From: Agarophyton chilense
Taxonomy: Eukaryota > Rhodophyta > Florideophyceae > Gracilariales > Gracilariaceae
Length of the DNA stretch: 64,000 nt
Direction: 5' to 3'
Assembly (NCBI GenBank): GCA_030374765.1
Contig: JARGXX010000077.1
Coordinates: 496,001-560,000, forward strand
The notes below the pieces were generated by a model. It was not told where the DNA came from. It worked only from the letters and a program-made list of their open reading frames with translations, and ran no database searches. The translations under genes were made by a program, and so were the position numbers. Every line of letters starts with the position of its first letter. The stretch's first letter is position 1. Below are positions 56,738 to 64,000 of the stretch, piece after piece.

Positions 56738-56833
56738 TGGAGTTGCGTGTACTCTGGTTAGATCAGCGTTGCGCCTGGAGGTCCTGTAAGTTTTGCCATA
56801 ACCCTCGGCGTATATAACGAGCCTTCGGAAGGA

Positions 56834-58020
56834 TTATTGCGGGTTTTCCGTGTCGTAATTGCACACATGTGTCCGAATGGCAGGGATCAATCCCGTGATG
56901 AAGTGACGTTTAAGCCGTTCTTCGGAGAACACGTTTCCACATCGGCAAGCCTTCTTCCATAGGTCGTCTGCGAAAGCCGATTCGGTCATATTGGAGCACT
57001 GCCTAAAAGATATTACTTCCTGATGGGCATCCATTATAACGTCATCCGTGGCGTAAGTTTCCAAGAGGTAATGAACAAACTGAGGGTTGAACTGAGGAGC
57101 TCACGGTCTTGAGCATCCACGAGGTCGGTTGTGCCAGATGTCTTCGAAACCACTCGGTCACGCGCCTGTCCTGTAAGGAAGAATTGGAAAAGGTACAGAG
57201 TGGCGCCCTCGTGGACACCGTTCTGATCACAGGCCGTACGGAACAAAATGAGAAACCTCAGGAAAGCATTGGGATCGGAACACGAGAAATGGTCCGTAAT
57301 AGATAGTTGCATCCGTTTGGCGCATTTAGCGACTCTGTGAGCCACTGAACCAGAATACTTCTCGGACCTGTCGGCCAGCCGGTTATTCCTGTAGTCTAAA
57401 ACCTTAAGCAAAAGTTCATTTGTGGTTTTCAGTGGTCTGAGGCCTCGAATGGCAGCCTCATCCACTTCCGAGTGGGTCGTTTCGGTTGAGGCCGATTCGG
57501 AATCGCTCGTGTCCGAATGGTCTTTTCTCTTACTCTTTCTATGCTTCTTTTTCCTGCGGTTACTTCTTTTCTTCTTTCTGGCGGAGTAGGGACCTAAAGG
57601 ATCGATCTCTCTATCAGATCCGATGGAGCTGTGAGGTCGCTGTACCTCATATAATCCGTCGGGTGGGGCAAGCGGTCTCTCTTCTAGACGCCGAGCTTCT
57701 CTTTTGCTCCTCGCTTGTCCCTCCTTTGGATTCTTCTGATGGGCAACCAGTCTCTCATCTAGGATCGGAGCTTCTCTTCTGCTCCTAGATTGTCGCACCA
57801 TGAGGTTTTCCTGATGATGTTCCCGGCGAGGGGCGGATAACGCCGCCGCTCCTGGGGGTTCGGTAGGAAGTTGCCATATGGAAGCCGGATGGTTGACTTG
57901 TGGAGTGGTCCTAGGGACCGTGTTGCCTGATTGGCTGGTGACTCCTCCTTGAACGGCCTGAATGAGGGAGGCTAAGAATAGGTCAGACTCCATGACCTTG
58001 GGGACGATTCGCGTAATGAG
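56834..58020 (-). pseudogene. gag capsid region, element C
   Basis: From the ATG at 57993 the frame is open to 57034. It has a Ser/Arg/Lys-rich first half (NRRKKKHRKSKRKDHS) and a capsid-like second half (RMQLSITDHFSCSDPNAFLR, FLILFRTACDQNGVHEGATL, YLFQFFLTGQARDRV). After a frame change the block 57064-56834 continues (FADDLWKKACRCGNVFSEER, LKRHFITGLIPAIRTHVCNY), which is typical of retrotransposon gag. Confidence 0.75.
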
Positions 58021-58425
58021 TTAATCCGTATGGTCAGCGATCGCCGTAGCGAGTCGCACGTCCATAATGGAATCCACACGGGCTGAGCAGAGCTCACGGA
58101 GACGGGGCCAGAGAAGGTCGGCAAGTCCGGCGAACAGGTTTTGTCGAATTTTTTCGGTCTGAGGGGTTTCTCCTTGAGGTGTCTCTGGCCTAGATGTGGC
58201 CCTGGTGAGGCTTTCTCGTAAACGTGCTGCCACCGTGGGTTCTCGGCGAATCTTTTCAGGGTCGTCCATGTGAGTCAGTACTCCTTGCGGCTGGCTTTTC
58301 GTGCTTTTGCGGTCGCTAACATTATCAACCTGAGGTTCAGGCGACATCGTCGGCTTTTCAGTGACAGCTTTTCCTGCCGTGGGAGTCCTATGGTCGGGTC
58401 GGTTGGGTGTGTTTCCTGCATCCAT
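58021..58425 (-). CDS. gag N-terminal segment, element C
   Basis: The ATG at 58425 (MDAGNTPNRPDHRTPTAGKA) lies 111 nt downstream of the primer-binding site. The segment is 135 residues, polar, with LFAGLADLLWPRLRELCSAR near its end. Its TAA (58021-58023) is followed in the same frame, nine codons later, by the ATG of the next gag block, so a single stop separates two parts of one gag. Confidence 0.65.
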   Translation of the reverse strand: MDAGNTPNRPDHRTPTAGKAVTEKPTMSPEPQVDNVSDRKSTKSQPQGVLTHMDDPEKIRREPTVAARLRESLTRATSRPETPQGETPQTEKIRQNLFAGLADLLWPRLRELCSARVDSIMDVRLATAIADHTD

Positions 58426-58535
58426 AATGGCAGTTGCTTCTGTACTTCTGGTCCGTTGAGAAATTAAACCAAAAGTTAGAATCCGGATAATTCTTCGTTC
58501 CAGTGGTCTGTTCAATTATTCCTTGAGGTTTATAA

Positions 58536-58547
58536 GCCGGGAGACCA
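58536..58547 (-). promoter_or_regulatory. Primer-binding site of element C
   Basis: On the minus strand TGGTCTCCCGGC begins three bases after the 5' LTR terminus. It would pair with a tRNA ending GCCGGGAGACCA. The position and the TGG start fit a canonical PBS. The tRNA was not identified. Confidence 0.75.
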
Positions 58548-58550
58548 AAA

Positions 58551-58996
58551 TGTAACGCAATGAAGGCTGGGTCAGCGTACGGGTCTTGACCGGTGGTAGC
58601 GTGGTAGAGCCGGTTTTAAGGTGCGAATCCTTGACGGCGGCCCTCCCAGAGTACTTGGTGCAATGGACTGGCGTTTACTGCGTAGTTCTACACGTTGGAG
58701 CTACGTAAACGATGACTTGGAGACCAAAGGGTGGAAATAATATACCAAAGGGGGTTATTTAGTATCCTAACGGGGCCTACTGTACTCTAAGGGAGAAGCG
58801 TCACTTGTGCCAAATAAATAGTACTGGCGAGGCGCTGAGATCTCCCTGTCACTGTAATGCTAATCTATTACACCAATTAAAATAAATTAATAACCTACAT
58901 GAGTCCACCGGAGGTCGACCCGTATACGTATCACCTGCAAGATCCTTCAGGGGCCGGCGCCTTACAGGGCTCAACCGCTATCACCGCTCCTTCACA
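58551..58996 (-). repeat. 5' LTR of element C
   Basis: 446 bp, TGTAACGC to CTTCACA on the plus strand. It is the partner of 50105-50549 and matches the inverted solo LTR at 46518-46962. Confidence 0.95.
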
Positions 58997-59235
58997 GTAG
59001 GCAACGAATGAAAGAAGTATCCAGGGGCAAGGAGTAAAAAAAAGATGTAGGGCGAGGGAGTAATTTAGAGTCGAGTAGAATCAATTGCAGTTCGAAAGCC
59101 CCTGACCTCATTAAACGACCGCTTGCTTTTCCATACAATTTGGACCACTAATTTGGCAACGCAAGGTCATTCCAGCACCTGGGTATCAGCAATTCGGCGA
59201 GTAACGCAAATGCGTTCGCCGTCGAGTAAGGCGCG

Positions 59236-59392
59236 CAGTTAGAGACAGGCTGTTGGGTGCTGACCGGAAACCGCACAAATTCTTGCACAGTTAAGGACAG
59301 GCTGACCGGTGCCTGACCGGAAGCTGCACAAATTTTCGCGCCGGCCTGCCTTTCAATTGTCTATATAAAACCGACCTCGGTCGGCTCCGACC
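59236..59392 (+). promoter_or_regulatory. TATA promoter-like segment with 52-bp direct repeats
   Basis: CAGTTA.GGACAGGCTG....GGTGC.TGACCGGAA..GCACAAATT occurs at 59236-59286 and again at 59288-59339. TATATAAAA follows at 59362-59370, and then CCGACC-TC-GGTCGG-CT-CCGACC at 59371-59392, which can form either of two hairpins. The arrangement resembles a pol II promoter (a gene or an LTR). Confidence 0.5.
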
Positions 59393-59807
59393 AACTCTGG
59401 TCAAGTCAGCTCGACTAAAGCGTCTCATCTCATCCTACTTTGTCACAAAAAATATCTCTGAGCACAGTCTGGACCTCTGTTGCTATCAGCTTCCCGCTTT
59501 TTTATTATTTTGAGGTTGGATTAACTTTCTACCGCGACTGTACCGATCGTTTTTGAGAACTCGTCACTCACGTAAAACTTCTGAACACCTCCTTATCTTA
59601 GTAGAATCGAATGATACGACGAAGAGCTCAAAATCTACGACTTTTTGGCATTTGTTCATGAAAAAGTGACTTTCACTGCTCTTCCGATATTGTGTGCAAG
59701 TAATAACATTTGTTTGTCTTGCTTATAGTGCCAACTTCTGCTATTTCCTCGACAAAAATTCAACTGTGCAAGTTTCTGATTTAGAAGTAAAAATCGTAGG
59801 CATCACC

Positions 59808-60068
59808 ATGGACACCCATCTCTTACTAACTCTTCAATCTTCATCGAAGCACTTAGCAGCCAGCACGTCCCCCAAATTCTTCGAGTCGTTACTCAACGTG
59901 GAAAGAGTCGCTGAAGTCGTTTTCCTGCACTCTCCCAGAAGCGCCGCGGTGTCGTTTGCGGTATCAAAGTGCAGAGCCAGCTCCAATAAGGGGTACATAA
60001 AGGCGGTCGTAAGCACGAAAACGCACTACAGCGTGCTCGTGCTAATTACAAAAGAAACTAACGTCTAG
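59808..60068 (+). CDS. Small unrecognised ORF downstream of the promoter-like segment
   Basis: From an ATG in good context (CACCATGGA) the frame gives 86 residues, MDTHLLLTLQSSSKHLAAST through RSAAVSFAVSKCRASSNKGY. The frame is open upstream to 59694 without an ATG. No domain recognised. Support is its position ~440 bp after the TATA box. It could be chance. Confidence 0.25.
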   Translation: MDTHLLLTLQSSSKHLAASTSPKFFESLLNVERVAEVVFLHSPRSAAVSFAVSKCRASSNKGYIKAVVSTKTHYSVLVLITKETNV

Positions 60069-60308
60069 TGCCCTGTATGCGATATAAAGCTCTCCAAAGC
60101 TCAGGATATCCAAATTAATTACAAAAGTCACTGTCATTGTATCGCTATCAAAAAAAGAACAATACTGTCTTATACAACGTTTGCACTATAAAAATTTTGT
60201 CGTCACATTGTGGTTTACGCTTATACACGTTTCATTTATTACATCACATCTTTATATCTTTTTCTCTGCCTGCCACATACATATCGATAAATTTATCATT
60301 TTCAATCT

Positions 60309-60536
60309 CTACTCTTTGCACTTCTTTTTGTTGTCTTTCTTTGACTTTTTTTCTTTGATCTTTTCTGGGCTGGTACGCTCGAGAGCATATCTATTACTTG
60401 TGTCCCCTTGGGTTGTGGCCACCCGCGTTGGGTCCCCTAATTGCTTTGAACGGATATGACGTTTCCACATACCATGCATAATGTATTTCTTACATGTATT
60501 ACACTGACAGAATGCAGAATTAGGTTTCGACGTCAT
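60309..60536 (-). CDS. Small basic ORF with a Cys/His motif
   Basis: From the ATG at 60536, 75 residues: C12-x2-C15-x5-H21-x5-H27 (CNTCKKYIMHGMWKRH), then a Lys-rich end (KEKKSKKDNKKKCKE). Such N-terminal zinc-binding segments occur in some transposases, but the spacing is non-standard and no continuation was found. Confidence 0.25.
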   Translation of the reverse strand: MTSKPNSAFCQCNTCKKYIMHGMWKRHIRSKQLGDPTRVATTQGDTSNRYALERTSPEKIKEKKSKKDNKKKCKE

Positions 60537-60599
60537 TTTTTGACAACAATGTTTGGTTCTGCTTCTAGTTCCAGTTCCAGCAATGAGATAAGTGAAGTG

Positions 60600-61640
60600 C
60601 ACGCCCTCTGAAGGGGTTTTTTTTGGACTTTGTATTTTTCCGGAACATCCGGCACTTGCTCATTATATGAGTACAGTCTATGACCGTTCACCGCAATGCC
60701 GGAATGTCTACACGTGTGGGACGGTTGGCAGGTGTAGTTATGACCACAGTAGGTGGGTGGATAGGAACTCCCTATCTATTTATTTATTTAGTTATTACAC
60801 TAGGGGAGCTACAGTACTTAGTGCGACGCCAGTGGCCGCCGCACCAGTAAACTCCCCCATCAAGGGTCCCGATCTCAATCTTCCCCAAGGTTGCCGATCT
60901 GGTTTTGGCTCTGGTCTCTACCGCCTACGCGGGCTAATCACCTCTCACGAGGAGTAGCGCGTAGCACTCGGGTTGACCACCCCCCTTGCCCGCCTAAAGA
61001 GACCCATCGCTGGGAGTGTTTTTCCAACTGTTGTTGTGTTTCGCCTTGTTAAGGGTTGGTCTCCGGCTGTGCCGTATCATACAGAGCCACTCGCGTGACT
61101 CGGTGCCATCGCCCCTCGTCCCCCTCCTTCTCCCTTTTTCCCTTTTTCCTTTTCCTCGTTCCCCGATTACGGGTAGCATCCCGCTATCCGCGGCTGTACC
61201 GACACGTCGGATCACGGCCACCGTGTGGACCTTTTCCTCAATCCGAGGCATAAGCACAAGAGGAGCCCTTCTTCACCTCCCTGCGCAAGTCGCGACGGGT
61301 GACCCCGGCCTTACAACCCGGCTAAGTCGTGTCACCTCTGGGAGGGCTCTTTTCCGCTCAGCTACCTCCGTGGAGGAAGATCCCGAGCGTCTTCGTGGTG
61401 TTTTCCCGCACGCGGGCATTGCACTACAATAAGCACGTTAGAGGATTTATGCAAACCCAATTCTCGTACAAATATGGTAGAAAGAAGTTACAGGTTACAA
61501 ACCTGTGCTTCGTGGGTACAAACTGCACGAGATTTGCTTACCACTTCTCGTAGAAAAGTTTTTTCATACGAGTTGGTGGTGGTATAGCGTTTGCAGGAGC
61601 AGAGTAGCTTTCTGGGAGCTCGTTCCGGGTTCTTGCCGTC
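60600..61640. other. GC-richer unassigned stretch
   Basis: Contains a TATTTATTTATTTA tract (60777-60790) and long but domain-free open frames (60592-60957 and 61016-61432). The latter is Leu/Pro/Phe-rich across a C/T-rich tract. An LTR or gene fragment is possible, but no repeat partner was seen. Confidence 0.35.
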
Positions 61641-61739
61641 ATGAATACATCTATACAACCATCAAACTCTGTGCACTCAACACAAGATGAGAAAAACCTT
61701 TTTGGGCATCCGAAATTCATGCAAAAAGTTGTCCAACAT

Positions 61740-62560
61740 GACAAAATTCCATCCGAGAACAGACTTCAAACTCTAAACTTAAACGTTTTCGGTTTTCTGC
61801 CCTATTCGAACTTTTCCTTCTTCGCGCCATTCGGGATGCAGATGCACACATACCTGCTTGGGGTAAGACGGATATACTTTTCGAAAAAGTTCAGAACACG
61901 TTCTTGAAACTTGTGCCAAATAATGCGCTTCGTTCTATGCATACATCTTCTCACAAAACACTAATCGATCGGTTCAAACGTCTGGTTGTTGTTAGACGCG
62001 CGGAAGTAAAAAAGAATGAATCTGCTACTGGTATTGTCGAAACCTACGGAGAAAAAGAAGCGCTTCTGGATGATCTGATTCAGAAAATTGACGAGAAAAA
62101 TGAAGCTACGAAAGTGGAGAAGGAAGAATTGGGCAAAAAAGAAATGCAACTGATCGCCGCAGGAAAAAAAATACAAGATCAAGCTTTGAAGAGAAAAAAA
62201 TGCGACATGTTAAACGATGAAAAAATGACTTCTTCTACATCAAGTGGCAAGAAACAAGCTCGACGTTCGGAAGCATCAAACTCAAATGATGAGATGACTA
62301 GCCTTATTAAAGAACAATCGAAAGAGCGCCGTCAAATTGAACAGAAGAGATTTGAATTGGAGCAGGAACGATTGCAGGTAGAACTAGAGAGAAAATAAAA
62401 GAAATTTGAAAGATTTGAGGCTTTTAAGGAAAAGAGCAACCGTATATTTACCCTAGAAGAAAAGAGGCTCGATATGGAAGAAGAAGAGCGCAATTTGGCG
62501 CGTGCCGAACGACAGCGGATGATAGGACTCATGGAAGTTTTGACAAAGAAGCTTCAGTAA
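61740..62560 (+). pseudogene. Coiled-coil transposon-type gene, nearly intact
   Basis: Translation from ~61770 reads RFRFSALFELFLLRAIRDAD, AHIPAWGKTDILFEKVQNTF, then SSHKTLIDRFKRLVVVRRAE, ESATGIVETYGEKEALLDDL and a long Glu/Lys/Arg coiled coil. A TAA at 62396-62398 is the only stop in this frame. The frame then continues without interruption for 53 more codons (KKFERFEAFKEKSNRIFTLE to LMEVLTKKLQ) and ends at 62558-62560. The N-terminus resembles the Myb/SANT-like fold of proteins found with DNA transposons. No in-frame ATG is visible at the start of the domain; an ATG-containing block upstream (61641, MNTSIQPSNS) is in another frame. The second copy is at 19760-20395. Confidence 0.6.
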
Positions 62561-62569
62561 CTTTCAGTT

Positions 62570-63195
62570 ACTCCACGATCTGATGCAATAGTAAGTCGAC
62601 TTAAATCCCTGCATCCTGCGACAGAAAAATATTTGCTTGCAAATTGGGCTTTGCGTCTCCACGCACCAAATGTTGAAATACAACTGGTGGGCACGTGTCA
62701 AACTTCAACGTGCTTGCCAGCAAACACCGAAAACTTGGTGCAGGGTGATAACGCACATGTTTGAAATTCAAAGTTAAGATATACAACCAATCACTCGACC
62801 CTAGCGCAAAAGGTGAACAGCGGTGAGGGAGGTGTTTTCAGTCGTCAGAATAAGGTTATTTGTTTAGCTAATTGACGAAAGAGAACGGGTTTCTCCAAAT
62901 GAGAGAGTACAAGTTCTCCCGTGGTGTTGATAAGTGTGTTAAATACGACCATTTGCTATGTGAAGCAAATTATTGGAGGAGGTGTGAAAGAAACCATGCA
63001 CCTAGCATCAATACCACTGTACATCTCCATTCTGACAACTGCCACAAGTGAAAAAAAATGTGACTCTCCGTGAAAATATGGCTACGCGGTCGTGAACTAT
63101 CACGAGCCATAGAGTGAAAGAATGCGAGCTCAGTTGCAAAAAAAAGAAATTGTGGGTTTGTTCTGGAAATAATCGATATCAGAAAGAGAATGGGC
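62570..63195. other. Intergenic region between the converging coiled-coil gene and Ulp1-like fragment
   Basis: Nothing recognised. The coiled-coil gene ends at 62560 (plus) and the protease fragment at 63197 (minus), so this is a convergent spacer. Confidence 0.4.
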
Positions 63196-63196
63196 G

Positions 63197-63720
63197 TCAT
63201 GCCTTCTTCGCAAGAGGCTCATTTGCCAGACATGCCAGAATGTAGTTCAAATGGTTTTGAGAAAAGGTAAAATCAGACCAACCCCTGGACCAAAAAGTCG
63301 GCTTACATGCACAAAAATACCCCGCAGTCATCGAAGTTCGTCTGTTGCGTAACGACTACGTTATCTGCAAACCACTTCGTAGCCTTGAACTCATGTCCCT
63401 TGGTGGCTGCTTCATCACGGATCCATCGCAAAAGTTTTTCCCGAAATTCAGGAGATCCACATTTGCCCATAGAATCCAGGAGTGCGACGATCTTATTCTT
63501 GAAGTTATTTATTCCTAATATACAGTATGAATTGTGCTGGTTGATAGGTATCAGCATGAGATCGTATTGAAATACGTCGAATCTGCGAGTCCATCGCTTT
63601 ACCCGGGAATCGTTGTACTCAGTTACTCTTGTTCGAGGATTTAATTTGAACAAAAAGATATATATCCGTCGCTCGTCGTCGAACTTCGTCATGCAAAGAT
63701 TTTCCAGGTATGCAAGGCGT
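63197..63720 (-). pseudogene. Ulp1/SENP-like cysteine protease fragment (C48)
   Basis: C48 proteases cleave SUMO-like modifiers and are often carried by DNA transposons. The block 63692-63303 reads ERRIYIFLFKLNPRTRVTEY, SRVKRWTRRFDVFQYDLMLI, then PINQHNSYCILGINNF, VALLDSMGKCG (Asp position) and VVTQQTNFDDCGVFLCM (Gln and nucleophile Cys). The frame is open upstream to ~63720 (RLAYLENLC). After 63303 the frame shifts by one base, and the typical end FTFSQNHLNYILACLANEPL follows to a TGA at 63197. At the usual H-W position the sequence is S-Y, with a His two residues earlier, so the catalytic His is lost or displaced. The N-terminal W-L-N/D part is missing. Confidence 0.75.
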
Positions 63721-63761
63721 CACCACCAAAAGGGGGACGCGGCTAATCATCGTCGTCAAAA

Positions 63762-64000
63762 ATGGAAGAATTCGAACAAAAGGGTAGTCCACTTGCTGCT
63801 GTCCGTGCTTTTCTAGCACAGCAAGATGTTAGCTCTTCCGAAAATGAGGAACATCCCGAGAAGTATATTCCTCTTCCAGCACGGTAGGATACAGCCAATT
63901 CTCTGAATTCTCTCTCGTTCACAAACACATCGACTGACTTATATTTCGCCCACCTAGACTTGGAGTTGGGGCAAACCCCAATCAGGCGGTACACGCGATG
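63762..64000 (+). CDS. Possible 5' end of a plus-strand gene at the window edge
   Basis: The ATG at 63762 opens MEEFEQKGSPLAAVRAFLAQ followed by QDVSSSENEEHPEKYIPLPA. A TAG at 63888-63890 interrupts it. The same frame then stays open to the window end (LYFAHLDLELGQTPIRRYTR). Composition looks coding. It overlaps the antisense upstream region of the Ulp1-like fragment. No domain recognised. Confidence 0.3.

Larger units (their letters stand above)
50105..58996 (-). mobile_element. Ty3/gypsy chromodomain LTR retrotransposon C, nearly complete
   Basis: 8.9 kb, coding on the minus strand, with paired LTRs, a primer-binding site, a polypurine tract and all expected domains in order: gag, protease, RT, RNase H, integrase, chromodomain. 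An additional ORF lies on the plus strand between the chromodomain and the 3' LTR. Several stops and frameshifts remain. Flanking 5-mers (CCATC left, GTAGG right) do not form a target duplication, which suggests recombination or rearrangement after insertion. Confidence 0.9.

Noticed and set aside
59700-59728. 29-nt GTAATA...TTATAG stretch and a similar 28-nt GTAAAA...CCCAG stretch at 36736-36763 as mini-introns
   Set aside because: Both have GT-AG ends, but introns this short are known only in a few lineages, and neither is needed to join recognised protein domains.
61016-61432. 138-codon plus-strand frame with hydrophobic start
   Set aside because: The translation runs through a C/T-rich tract (Leu/Pro/Phe runs), has no homology I can name and no context.

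Overview
The window looks like eukaryotic nuclear DNA dominated by transposable elements. There are no operons, ribosome-binding sites, CRISPR arrays or rRNA genes. Most coding sequence belongs to LTR retrotransposons of the Ty3/gypsy class, some with chromodomain integrases, in several states of decay. Other residents are a piggyBac-like DNA transposase, a Ulp1/C48 protease fragment, SANT/Myb-like and coiled-coil transposon-type genes, and short repeat elements. The lineage cannot be fixed from the sequence. The mixture resembles repeat-rich oomycete or red-algal genomes, but that is inference only.

Layout. 1-1.4 kb: the one intact, probably cellular gene, a minus-strand C2H2 zinc-finger protein in GC-rich DNA. 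1.4-4.1 kb: no recognised gene. 4.1-5.5 kb: integrase plus chromodomain remnant (element E). 7.4-7.7 kb: palindrome-rich minisatellite and a perfect palindrome. 8.1-8.9 kb: broken SANT/Myb-like gene. 9.6-18.8 kb: Ty3/gypsy element A (minus) with a plus-strand ORF at its 3' side. 18.9-19.2 kb: array with an 11-bp period. 19.8-20.4 kb: broken coiled-coil gene. 20.7-29.7 kb: element B (minus), flanked by long direct repeats and also carrying a plus-strand ORF. 30.7-33.5 kb: element F remnant. 34.6-35.1 kb: LTR relic of the A family. 36.6-39.5 kb: plus-strand coding-like blocks of unknown identity, including a zinc-ribbon-like protein. 40.1-42.6 kb: tRNA-like sequence and piggyBac-like transposase relic. 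43.9-45.6 kb: two copies of a short inverted-repeat element built from 11-bp units. 46.5-50.1 kb: solo LTR and truncated element D. 50.1-59.0 kb: element C, the best preserved retrotransposon, with paired LTRs of about 445 bp, primer-binding site, gag, protease, RT, RNase H, integrase, chromodomain and a plus-strand ORF. 59.2-59.4 kb: a TATA promoter-like segment. 61.7-64.0 kb: coiled-coil gene facing a Ulp1-like protease fragment.

The most interesting theme is architectural. Elements A, B and C each have an ORF on the strand opposite to gag-pol, placed between integrase and the 3' end and converging on pol. The A and B products are recognisably homologous. A second theme is the 11-bp period shared by the short inverted-repeat elements and by the array at 18.9-19.2 kb.
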